Shown: positions 24,376 through 31,384 of the stretch, piece after piece | Position numbering within the stretch: position 1 is the first letter of the stretch | Layout: each line of letters opens with the position of its first letter | Source of the DNA: Deltaproteobacteria bacterium | Lineage (GTDB): Bacteria > Myxococcota_A > Polyangia > Polyangiales > JAFGIB01 | Length of the DNA stretch: 37,676 nucleotides | Direction of reading: 5' to 3' | Assembly (NCBI GenBank): GCA_016929805.1 | Contig: JAFGIB010000444.1 | Location: 1 to 37,676, forward strand | Program-made: the position numbers and the translations under genes | The notes under the pieces: model-generated | Database searches by the model: none | The model's input: the letters and a program-made list of their open reading frames with translations, nothing else | What the model was told of the DNA's origin: nothing

Positions 24376-25518
24376 CTACCAGCCCTCGAACAGCGAGCCG
24401 TCGTACCAATCCCATAGTAGATACATCATAAAATAGGCGTTGCGCTCGCTGACCTGACTCACGGGAATTCGCACACCGGCAGCGGCGAGCACGTGCTGGC
24501 GTTTGCTGAGCGTAGCCTGAAGCTGGGGCACCAAGTCCCATTGAATCTCGGCCTCGTCTTCGAACTCACGCGCGCCGAGCAGCTCGATCATCGGGCTGAA
24601 AGGGCGTCCGAGACGGGTGAACGAAAAGCTGGTACCGACGACTGCTCGCCAAAAAAGCTCGTGCGAAGCTTTGTCCGGGTCCGTGGATAACTCGGCGCCG
24701 ACCTGTCCCTGGATAAAGCTGTCCGCGGGCAATGCTTGGCCAATCGCGAAAAAAGGCTCCAGGATGGCTACGCCTTTACCGAGGCCCCGGTCCTCTCGTC
24801 CGGTCGGCAAAACCGCCTCGAGCGCGGCTGAGGCGATGGAACCCGTGTGGTGACTAAAGAAAAGAGCCCATTTTGTAGCCAGCACCACATCGCCCAGCCC
24901 CCCGGTCCAACCCTGTTGCTCGAGTTGATTAAAACCGACCGGTAGGACCACCTCGGCCGCACCGCGGGCGCCGATTCGGGTTTCGTAGATGAGCTGATTG
25001 AATACGGCATTCTGGCCTTCCAGCGCTACCGAGGTCGATACCGCGGCCTCATCCTCGGGGTATGCTTTGGAGGTCACAAGCGGTCGCGGAAAGTTGAGCT
25101 CACCGCGCGGCCAGCAGCTCATGTCGCCGCAAAACCCGCGGACGTAATCGAGTGTCCTTTGGATCTCTTCCTCACTCAGCTCGTCGCCAAAGGCGGGCAT
25201 GAGCCTATCGAAATCCCGAACCGGACCTCCCTCTTGAACGATTGTGCTCCAATCGGCGTCCGGTTCGCGCGTCGCAAAACTGCAGTCGGTGAAATCAGGA
25301 GTAGCCACGTCAAAACCCGTGGCGTAGCGGGCCGCGCCTCGACCATCCACGCCGTGGCAACTGGCGCACGCGTCCCGGTAGAGCTGTTGTCCGCTGAGGT
25401 ACGGGCGAGGCACGCTCGGCCGCGCCGCCTTGGGCTTCGCGCCGAGCGCGAGCGACGCGCCCCAGAGGACGGAGCCGGTGGCTAACAGGAGTAAAATAGC
25501 AGTTCGACATTCGATCAT
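24376..25518 (-). CDS. Monohaem cytochrome c fused to an outer-membrane beta-barrel-like domain
   Basis: 380 residues from the ATG at 25518, which has AGGAGGT at ideal distance; 17 extra upstream codons are rejected. A signal peptide is followed by a cytochrome c domain (residues about 40-130: CASCHG, distal Met in RLMPAFG). The rest, about 230 residues, is a run of short amphipathic strands (for example GLGDVVLATKWALFF, FSPMIELLGAREF) ending in a C-terminal aromatic residue (FEGW), like small outer-membrane barrels of the PF13557-type transporter family. A haem domain tethered to a barrel, followed by a multihaem cytochrome gene, suggests electron transfer at the outer membrane; this is inference. 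Confidence 0.8.
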   Translation of the reverse strand: MIECRTAILLLLATGSVLWGASLALGAKPKAARPSVPRPYLSGQQLYRDACASCHGVDGRGAARYATGFDVATPDFTDCSFATREPDADWSTIVQEGGPVRDFDRLMPAFGDELSEEEIQRTLDYVRGFCGDMSCWPRGELNFPRPLVTSKAYPEDEAAVSTSVALEGQNAVFNQLIYETRIGARGAAEVVLPVGFNQLEQQGWTGGLGDVVLATKWALFFSHHTGSIASAALEAVLPTGREDRGLGKGVAILEPFFAIGQALPADSFIQGQVGAELSTDPDKASHELFWRAVVGTSFSFTRLGRPFSPMIELLGAREFEDEAEIQWDLVPQLQATLSKRQHVLAAAGVRIPVSQVSERNAYFMMYLLWDWYDGSLFEGW

Positions 25519-25546
25519 ACCACCTCCTTTTCTTCCATCACATGCG

Positions 25547-26242
25547 TTACGCGTATCGACGCTCGCCAAAGATCGCCGTGCCGACGCGGACCATAGTCGT
25601 TCCCTCTTCGACGGCCACCTCGACGTCGTCGCTCATACCCATGGAAAGCTCACCCAGAGCATAACGCGTCGCCAGTTGCCTGAGCGTTCGGAACCACGGG
25701 CGGTTCAGCTCGGCGTCGTCGACAGCGGGGGGGATCACCATCAAACCCTGCAGGTTTAGTGCCGGCGTGGATCGTACCGTTTCGACCAAACCCGGAAGCT
25801 CTTCGAGCGCGCAGCCGGCTTTTTGCGGCTCCCCCGCTACATTGACTTGGATCATGACATCCAACCTTCGGCCCAACACTTGCGCGCGGTGACCGAGCGT
25901 TTGGGCAACGCGCACCGAATCCAGCGCATCGACCGCGCATCCGATGCGCGCCGCCTCCTTGGCTTTGTTCTGCTGCAAATGTCCTATAAACCGCCAGCGG
26001 ATATCCGCCAAGTCCTCCAATTGGGACGATTTGGCCGCCAACTCCTGCATGTAGTTCTCGCCGAACTCGCGCTGACCCGCCGCGTAAGCGGCGCGAATCG
26101 CCGTATGAGGGTGGCCCTTGGCCACGGCTAAAAGCCGTACGGACTGTGCCGAACGCCCGGCCTTTTCGCATGCCCGCTCTATCCGCTCGCGTACTTCCGC
26201 AAGCCTTTGCGCGACCTCACTGGCGTCTATCTCATCATTCAT
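25547..26242 (-). CDS. YggS/PLPBP family pyridoxal-phosphate homeostasis protein
   Basis: 231 residues from the ATG at 26242, with AGGTGG upstream; a GTG two codons earlier is also possible. Single-domain TIM-barrel PLP protein with the Schiff-base Lys in LLAVAKGHP, the EFGENYMQE and WRFIGHLQQNKAK motifs and C-terminal LSMGMSDD and VRVGTAIFG. All family hallmarks are present; the segment after the Lys (GHPH) differs from the common TQP. The start overlaps the stop of the maf remnant as ATGA, so an original maf-yggS pair was present. The downstream cytochrome gene begins 28 nt later. Confidence 0.93.
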   Translation of the reverse strand: MNDEIDASEVAQRLAEVRERIERACEKAGRSAQSVRLLAVAKGHPHTAIRAAYAAGQREFGENYMQELAAKSSQLEDLADIRWRFIGHLQQNKAKEAARIGCAVDALDSVRVAQTLGHRAQVLGRRLDVMIQVNVAGEPQKAGCALEELPGLVETVRSTPALNLQGLMVIPPAVDDAELNRPWFRTLRQLATRYALGELSMGMSDDVEVAVEEGTTMVRVGTAIFGERRYA

Positions 26243-26391
26243 GGCCACCTGAATAAAATTCCGGCATGTTCCATAAGCGCTATCGTGTGCGCTGCCGGTA
26301 GACCGAAGAGGTTAGAATAGGAACCATCAATCCTGGCGGACAAGCCGGCGCCCAACTTTTGTATCGCATACGATCCCGTCTTGTCTAGTGC
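26239..26391 (-). pseudogene. C-terminal remnant of a Maf nucleotide pyrophosphatase gene
   Basis: The frame ending at TGA 26241-26239 encodes 50 residues beginning ALDKTGSYAIQKLGAGL and continuing ARIDGSYSNLFGLPA, the characteristic end of Maf/YhdE proteins (DKAGAYAIQG, IEGSYSNVVGLP). An in-frame stop stands immediately upstream (26394-26392) and the N-terminal three quarters are gone, replaced by unrelated sequence and repeat B copies. The stop still overlaps the yggS start. Confidence 0.85.
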
Positions 26392-26497
26392 TTAAAGTTG
26401 CAACACGAGCCGCCGGTATTCTGGACCTTCGAACGATACGGTCAGTGCGCGCTTTACCCGGTGCAAGCGTAACTTTTGGGGGACGTATCGATGTACG

Positions 26498-26531
26498 GTT
26501 ACGACGGCGGCCAATTCACCCCGCAAAGCCG
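26498..26531 (+). repeat. Repeat family B, partial copy 2
   Basis: GTTACGACGGCGGCCAATTC matches copy 1 start, then diverges after CACCCCG. It faces copy 3 in inverted orientation. Confidence 0.7.
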
Positions 26532-26540
26532 GCGCCGACC

Positions 26541-26569
26541 CTGGGGCGATTCTATTCGAATCACCCCAG
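26541..26569. other. Stem-loop between inverted repeat B copies
   Basis: CTGGGG pairs with CCCCAG and GATTC with GAATC around a TATTC loop, with one unpaired base on each side: an 11-bp stem in 29 nt. There is no T-tract, so it is not a standard intrinsic terminator. Confidence 0.7.
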
Positions 26570-26588
26570 CGTCCTCGGGCCGGCTTGT

Positions 26589-26682
26589 CACGTACAGCAA
26601 GTACCATCCTCGCCGGCCCTTCGGGCGCGCTCGGTTTTACCGGTGAATTGGCCGCCGACTTGTTCGAGGCCTGAACGCTTAC
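26589..26682 (-). repeat. Repeat family B, copy 3
   Basis: The longest internal copy. Read on the minus strand it starts GTAAGCGTTCAGG, passes AACAAGTCGGCGGCC and ACCGAGCGCGCCCG and ends GGATGGTACTTGCTGTAC. Nearly identical to 37591-37676. Confidence 0.88.
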
Positions 26683-26830
26683 GCGCAAGCGGGCCGTACG
26701 GACGATTCGTGACCGATAGAACGGAATTAGTAAGACAACGGACCGAAAGAAAGCTACGATGGTTTCGTTTCAGAATGGTCGAGAGAAGTTTTACGTTATT
26801 GACGTAAGAAAGGTATCCAGCGCGGGCTCT

Positions 26831-28603
26831 ATGAATACGGCGATAAAAGAATTTATCGAAACCACGTTTCACGTACCACCGATCGAGGGCGAGGACAAAC
26901 GCTGCTCGATAAAAGAGGCGATTCAACAGCACGTCAAAGAGCGAATGGCCATCAGCCTTTCCAATGCCGCGAGCGCTTTGGTCAGCCAGCTCGTCAGAGA
27001 GTTTCAGGGTAGAAAGCCGGATTTTACGCTGATCACATCGGGTTTAACCCTGCAGATGCTCGCGCTGGTGCAGCAAAAGCTCGTGCGTAAGGCGGTCGCC
27101 TCTTTCGCGGGCATTTCCTATCCAAGCCCTCGACCCTGCCCGATAATACAAAACAGGTATGGGTCGCGTGATCTCGAAATTGAGAACTGGACGATGCTCA
27201 CGATTACCGAGAGACTGCTCGCCGGCGCCATGGGATGGGAGGTTATCCCCACGCGCTCGCTGATCGGTAGCTCGATGGAAATAGACAATGCAGACTTTTT
27301 TAAAGTCATCGACAACCCCTTCGACTCTCAAGCCAAAATAGGATTACTAAGCGCCTTGCGGCCGGATATCACTTTGATACACGGTGCGGTCGCGGATCGC
27401 AGCGGCAATACCGTGCTAACCTATCCCTTGGTAGGGGATGCTTTCGGGGCGTGGGCCGCGAAAAAAGGCGTCATCGTTAGCGTGGATAAAATCGTCTCAA
27501 CCGAAACCATTCGGAGATATTCCCACCTCGTTCGCATCCCCTCGTACATGGTTTTGGCGGTTTGCGAAGCTCCTTTCGGCATTCATCCGGGAGGCGTTAC
27601 GCCACACGGAATGCCGGGTTTCGAGGCCTATTATCCTGATTACGATTTCATCACGAAGCTAAACGATGCCGCGATGGACGAAAAAGCTTTCGACCGCTGG
27701 GTTCACGAGTGGATATTGGATTGTCCTGATCACGACGCCTATCTCGCCAAGTTGGGTTACGAAAGGCTTTTTGCTTTACAGGGTCAATCGCATCCAAACG
27801 CGTGGGAGGCCGAGGCGAGCGCCGAGGCTTCGAAGGTGGATTTTGAAAAAGCCGCGAATGCCTTGGAACGGCTGGTTATTGCCGGCTCAAAAATAATAGC
27901 CGATCGATGTATTTCAAAAGGATATCGCACGATTCTCGGCGGCATCGGTTTGCCCAACCTCGCGGCTTGGCTCGCGGCCTATCGCCTCGGAAAAGGGGAC
28001 CATTCCGTCGATCTTGTGGCCGAGATCGGCATGCTGGGGCATCTTCCCAAGCCGTCGGATCCAACCGCTTTTGGCTTTCATCACATGCATTCGTCTAAGC
28101 TGCTGGCCAACCTCGATGCCCTGCTCGGGGTCATCGTTACGGGATCCGGTAGTCGATGCCTCGGCGTTTTGGGAGCGGGTCAAATCGATCGATTCGGAAA
28201 CGCGAACTCGACGAAAATCAGCAACGAAATCTTTTTGGTCGGGTCCGGAGGAGCGAATGATGTCGCGACTTCCGCCCAAGAGACTATCGTCGTCATGAGC
28301 GCGACGAAAGATCGACTGGTGGAAAAAGTGCCCTATGTCACCTACCCGGGAGCGCGAATAAAGACCCTGGTCACGGAGTACGGGATCTTCGAAAAACAAC
28401 CGGGACGCGATGCCTTTGCGCTGACCGCTTATATCCCTTCCCAACCATCGGAAACCGAAGCGCAATCTCTAGCCAAGCTAAAGGACCATGTCGGATGGTC
28501 GTTGGAAATCGCGCCCGCGTTGGATCGCGTCGCGCCGCCCGATCAGGACACGCTGACGTTGCTCAGGCTTTTCGATCCCAGAGGATACTTCGTCGGGGAA
28601 TAA
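26831..28603 (+). CDS. Fused two-subunit family I CoA-transferase (glutaconate/3-oxoacid type)
   Basis: 590 residues from the ATG at 26831; an in-frame ATG at 26759 gives 24 more residues and neither start has a clear ribosome-binding site. The N-terminal half (to about residue 300) matches alpha subunits (SIKEAIQQHVKERM, LTLQMLALVQQKLVRK, IHGAVADRSGNTV). The C-terminal half matches beta subunits (ILGGIGLPNLAAWLAAYRLG, LVAEIGMLG, FHHMHSSKLLANLDALLG, GVLGAGQIDRFGNANST). The Glu of AEIG is in the place of the catalytic Glu in beta subunits. These are normally separate genes. Convergent with the 4-hydroxybutyryl-CoA dehydratase operon, it may activate 4-hydroxybutyrate or another acid. Confidence 0.85.
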   Translation: MNTAIKEFIETTFHVPPIEGEDKRCSIKEAIQQHVKERMAISLSNAASALVSQLVREFQGRKPDFTLITSGLTLQMLALVQQKLVRKAVASFAGISYPSPRPCPIIQNRYGSRDLEIENWTMLTITERLLAGAMGWEVIPTRSLIGSSMEIDNADFFKVIDNPFDSQAKIGLLSALRPDITLIHGAVADRSGNTVLTYPLVGDAFGAWAAKKGVIVSVDKIVSTETIRRYSHLVRIPSYMVLAVCEAPFGIHPGGVTPHGMPGFEAYYPDYDFITKLNDAAMDEKAFDRWVHEWILDCPDHDAYLAKLGYERLFALQGQSHPNAWEAEASAEASKVDFEKAANALERLVIAGSKIIADRCISKGYRTILGGIGLPNLAAWLAAYRLGKGDHSVDLVAEIGMLGHLPKPSDPTAFGFHHMHSSKLLANLDALLGVIVTGSGSRCLGVLGAGQIDRFGNANSTKISNEIFLVGSGGANDVATSAQETIVVMSATKDRLVEKVPYVTYPGARIKTLVTEYGIFEKQPGRDAFALTAYIPSQPSETEAQSLAKLKDHVGWSLEIAPALDRVAPPDQDTLTLLRLFDPRGYFVGE

Positions 28604-28604
28604 G

Positions 28605-28633
28605 TTATCGGCGGATTTTTTGCAACGTTAAGG
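28605..28633 (+). repeat. Repeat family A, left-type end in inverse orientation
   Basis: Ends TTTTTTGCAACGTTAAGG directly after the CoA-transferase stop. The inward sequence (CGGCGGA) resembles the left-type end at 21040 and not the right-type CGTCGAGCGG end. Confidence 0.7.
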
Positions 28634-28945
28634 TGTACTGTCACCTTGCCGCATAGCCTCGATAAAACGCTCGGCTTCTTGAAGGTTGGTTACGAGCCAT
28701 AACGGACGCCCTTGAAAAGGCTGTAAATCAACACAGGCGGTGGGACACCCGGTCACTACCAGTGTCCCCTCTGTGGAGACATCCTCATACGACACCAATT
28801 CAACTCGTCCTTTCAACCGTTCCTTGATCAAAGCCACGGCTTTCACCCGATCATACTCAGGCTTACAGCCCCCGCAGTACTTCAACCCGATCTTGCGGCT
28901 CTTCATCGTGATTTCAGGAAACGATACAGCCGTGCATAGACGCAA
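28628..28945 (-). CDS. Small protein with CGGC and CPTAC cysteine motifs, function unknown
   Basis: 105 residues as drawn; an internal ATG at 28906 (MKSRKIGLKYCGGC) is the likelier biological start and gives 92 residues. Visible features are KYCGGCKPEYDR near the N-terminus and VTGCPTACVDL in the middle, a spacing that could bind a metal or Fe-S cluster or act as redox thiols, in an alternating beta/alpha pattern. It follows the dehydratase gene on the same strand, so it may be an accessory or maturation factor for it. I recognise the motif pattern as conserved in anaerobes but cannot assign a reaction. Confidence 0.65.
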   Translation of the reverse strand: MRLCTAVSFPEITMKSRKIGLKYCGGCKPEYDRVKAVALIKERLKGRVELVSYEDVSTEGTLVVTGCPTACVDLQPFQGRPLWLVTNLQEAERFIEAMRQGDSTP

Positions 28946-29003
28946 GTGGACACGCCTTTCAACGGTCTTCGATTCACAATAACGTGTCGCGGAATAGCAA
29001 TCT

Positions 29004-30467
29004 TCAGCTTAAGTGGTCCCCCTTTTCAATTCCGCACAGCTCTTTCGCCAACCTTTGTTTTTCTTTTATGTTGATCCTTCGGCTAATCATGATCCGTTGC
29101 GCCTGAGGCGACCCGGCGCCGTGCATCGATTCGGCGAGATACCCGACCGCCGCCGTGCCTAGTGTCAGGTTTTCTATCAGCCTTAGCATACGCAGCCGAT
29201 GTTCCGTCGGGACGTCAGCCTTGCCTTGATAAAACTTCTTGAGCCATTTACCGATATCCGGAGAATCAAAATCCGCCGCCGAGGGAAGCGTCACCATTAA
29301 CCCTCCCGCGATATCCTGCGCCAGCCTCGCGATCAGATAGGGGAAGCGAGTCACGTTGTGTTTGCTGACGTTGGCCAGAAGCACGTCAACCAGATAGGTT
29401 CCACAGGCCTCTTTGTGTCCTTCCGCGGCACAAGAGATGCTGCCGCAGTAAAGGGTTTCGTTAAGATGATTCATCTCCACGATCTTATCTTTTATATGGG
29501 ACGCATTCTCGACGCCGTTATATTCCGCAATGCTTTGGGCCGCGCCGATCAATACATCACCCACGCCGCTCTTACAGGCGTAGCTCTGACGATGGTAAGC
29601 GGCGAAGTTTTCAACCAGCTCAGTGGTAAAATCATATTCTTTGTACATAAACACGCGGTCCCACGGGACGAAGACCTTGTCGAATATCACCAAGGCTTCG
29701 TGACCGCCGTAATGCATATTGCCCCTGTCCATGGTCATTCCTTCTGTCTTTCGAGTATCACAGGACTGGCGGCCCATGATATAGGTAATGCCCTTGGTAT
29801 CGCTGGGAACAGCAAAAGAAATCGCGTAATCTTTGTCCTCTTTTCTCATCGTAATAGTCGGCATTGTAATGATCTCGTGCGAATTTACCGCGCCTGTTTG
29901 ATGATTCTTATTTCCCGATACCACGATGCCGTCCGGTCTCTCTTCCACCACGTGCAAAAACAAGTCTGGATCCTTCTGCTTGTGAGGCGGAAGCGATCTA
30001 TCTCCCTTCGTATCGGTCATGGCGCCACAACAGGTCAGGTCGTTTTCTTGTACATACTTGAGGTATTTTAGAAAACGCTTGTTGTACTCGGTACCATACT
30101 TCGCATCGATATTATACGTTGTAATAGACAACGCGTTCAGGGTATCCATGCCCACGCAGCGCTGGAAACAGCATCCCGTCCGCATGCCTAAAAGCCGACC
30201 CATTTTGGTTTTCTTCACCAGATCCCCCGTATTCTGGTGTATATGGCAAAAGCGATTGGTTTTCTTTCCCGTGATGTGCGAGGTCGCGGTCATGAGATCT
30301 TCGTGTTCCGGTCTATGCGCGAGCTCGTAGGTCAAAGCAACCGCGTTCATCGAAGGGCGTATAATTGGATCGTCGACAACGTTCTCAACTCTCTTCCCAA
30401 ACATCCAGACATTAAGTTTCAGCTTTCTTAGACTTTCTTCATACTGCTTCGCGTTCATCATCGCCAT
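29004..30467 (-). CDS. abfD: 4-hydroxybutyryl-CoA dehydratase / vinylacetyl-CoA isomerase
   Basis: 487 residues, the usual family length, from the ATG at 30467 with AGGAGGT seven bases upstream. It belongs to the HpaB/acyl-CoA-dehydrogenase-like flavoproteins. Cluster ligands expected of the dehydratase are present: Cys100 and Cys104 in CCFQRC, His292 in YHRQSY and Cys298 in ACKSG, which separate it from the Fe-S-free monooxygenases. It dehydrates 4-hydroxybutyryl-CoA to crotonyl-CoA by a ketyl-radical route with FAD and a [4Fe-4S] cluster, in GABA or succinate fermentation or in carbon fixation. The His-to-Cys spacing is one residue shorter than the H292/C299 pair described for the Clostridium enzyme. 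Followed by the small Cys protein. Confidence 0.93.
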   Translation of the reverse strand: MAMMNAKQYEESLRKLKLNVWMFGKRVENVVDDPIIRPSMNAVALTYELAHRPEHEDLMTATSHITGKKTNRFCHIHQNTGDLVKKTKMGRLLGMRTGCCFQRCVGMDTLNALSITTYNIDAKYGTEYNKRFLKYLKYVQENDLTCCGAMTDTKGDRSLPPHKQKDPDLFLHVVEERPDGIVVSGNKNHQTGAVNSHEIITMPTITMRKEDKDYAISFAVPSDTKGITYIMGRQSCDTRKTEGMTMDRGNMHYGGHEALVIFDKVFVPWDRVFMYKEYDFTTELVENFAAYHRQSYACKSGVGDVLIGAAQSIAEYNGVENASHIKDKIVEMNHLNETLYCGSISCAAEGHKEACGTYLVDVLLANVSKHNVTRFPYLIARLAQDIAGGLMVTLPSAADFDSPDIGKWLKKFYQGKADVPTEHRLRMLRLIENLTLGTAAVGYLAESMHGAGSPQAQRIMISRRINIKEKQRLAKELCGIEKGDHLS

Positions 30468-30571
30468 CAGACACCTCCTATATATTGATTAATAGCTTCA
30501 CTCAAAGCCAGCAACCGCTTTTAATTAACACCGGATGCTCGCGCTGCATCGGTCTCAATGCTCATTAATCC

Positions 30572-30583
30572 GGGAGCGCTCCC
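30572..30583. promoter_or_regulatory. Perfect palindrome, candidate operator of abfD
   Basis: GGGAGCGCTCCC is perfectly symmetric and lies about 25 bp downstream of the proposed -10 of the dehydratase promoter, 105 bp before the start codon. The regulator is unknown. Confidence 0.45.
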
Positions 30584-30608
30584 AGATTCGGCCTATATAC
30601 CACAAATT

Positions 30609-30637
30609 ATTCGTGATTTCCTCTTCAATATTGTCAA
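30609..30637 (-). promoter_or_regulatory. Candidate sigma-70-type promoter of abfD
   Basis: On the minus strand a perfect TTGACA (30637-30632) is followed after 17 bases by ACGAAT (30614-30609), a weak -10. It predicts a leader of about 135 nt. Judged by eye only. Confidence 0.4.
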
Positions 30638-31048
30638 GCCCCGATTTCTCAGCCGCTTCGGTCGTAACAATCTAAGAGCGTGTTTAATATGCGTTATCGA
30701 CTAGGAAGAGTCACCGCACTTGCAGCGAAAGCAATCGGAACCCGTCGAGGACCTGCCTATCAATTCACAGGTTTTCCTTTCCCGGTGTTAAGCCCGGACG
30801 TTTTCGCGTTCGGCCGACACGGTAACCTAACCCGACGCAAACGCAACTATTCTCAATTACAAACCTTTTCGAATTGCCCTTTAGCGAAATAGGAATGTCG
30901 CTCGTTTTTCAATGGCAATGCTCAATAAAAAAAAGGGAGAATTAACGGACGCGAGAGCTTGCGAGTTGCAACCGCGTGGCGTACAGGTGCAATGCGGAAT
31001 GATGCGAAGAATTTACGGTCGTTTTAGAGGAAAAGCATCGAACCTATC

Positions 31049-31258
31049 ATGATCGCGGTGCCCGACGAGAAGAGATGTCTGAAGCGCGGAATATGCGTTG
31101 AAGCTACCGTGGTCGCTTTGACCAGCGGGCAACGGTTTGTTTCGCGTACGAGGTACGGCCCCGCTGCGCTAGCCCGTCTCGGCATCGCCGAGGAGAACAG
31201 CGCCGAGCTGGTGTCGTTGACGACCCGAATTGAGGCCGAGGCCGTGATCTCGGCTTAG
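31049..31258 (+). CDS. Hypothetical 69-residue protein
   Basis: Starts at the only ATG after an in-frame TAG; AGAGGA lies upstream but rather far away (17 nt). Third codon positions are GC-rich, as in neighbouring genes, which favours real coding. The sequence (EATVVALTSGQRFVSRTRYG, then ALARLGI, then ELVSLTTRIEAEAVIS) matches no family I recognise. No signal peptide or membrane segment. It is upstream of and co-directional with mrp, so it could be the first gene of that cluster or a gene remnant. Confidence 0.4.
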   Translation: MIAVPDEKRCLKRGICVEATVVALTSGQRFVSRTRYGPAALARLGIAEENSAELVSLTTRIEAEAVISA

Positions 31259-31273
31259 GTCAAAAGGACGGCC

Positions 31274-31384
31274 GTGGCCGAGCACAGCGATAGCCCAGTC
31301 CCTAGGGACATACGGGCTCTTTGGGAAATAGTAAAAGCTAATTTTTATGAAAATATAAACGAGGATAGAGATGACAACTCATAA
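31274..31384 (+). CDS. Possible 36-residue small ORF overlapping the mrp start
   Basis: Begins at GTG with AAAAGGACG upstream and ends TAA 14 nt inside the Mrp gene. The product is acidic (PRDIRALWEIVKANFYENIN). It could be a real small protein translationally coupled to Mrp, or a leader ORF. Called only because of its good ribosome-binding site and overlap; no family recognised. Confidence 0.3.
   Translation: MAEHSDSPVPRDIRALWEIVKANFYENINEDRDDNS

Larger units (their letters stand above)
26392..26830. other. Repeat-filled intergenic region replacing the maf gene body
   Basis: Contains two repeat B copies in opposite orientation (26498-26531 and 26589-26682) around a strong stem-loop (26541-26569). 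Open frames here, such as 26388-26807, are repeat translations. The promoter of the CoA-transferase presumably lies in the last 150 bases, but none is assigned. Confidence 0.65.
30468..31048. other. Intergenic region between abfD and the mrp cluster
   Basis: 580 bases with no convincing gene. The left part is the dehydratase leader with a promoter candidate and a palindrome; the right part is upstream of small ORFs. The 70-codon frame 30680-30892 lacks a ribosome-binding site and any family pattern and was not called. Confidence 0.6.

Noticed and set aside
22701..28633. Composite transposon bounded by inverted family A ends
   Set aside because: No target duplication at the outer flanks and no transposase; kept only as an observation on repeat ends.
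29004..30467. 4-hydroxyphenylacetate 3-monooxygenase (HpaB) identity
   Set aside because: The CCFQRC and HRQSYAC cysteines and histidine are the dehydratase cluster ligands, absent from the monooxygenase.
30484..30520. Sigma-54 promoter for abfD
   Set aside because: TGGCTTTGAGTGAAGC has 11 instead of 10 bases between GG and GC and a poor -12 box.
30680..30892. 70-codon plus-strand ORF between abfD and mrp
   Set aside because: No ribosome-binding site, no recognisable pattern, composition like the surrounding non-coding DNA.
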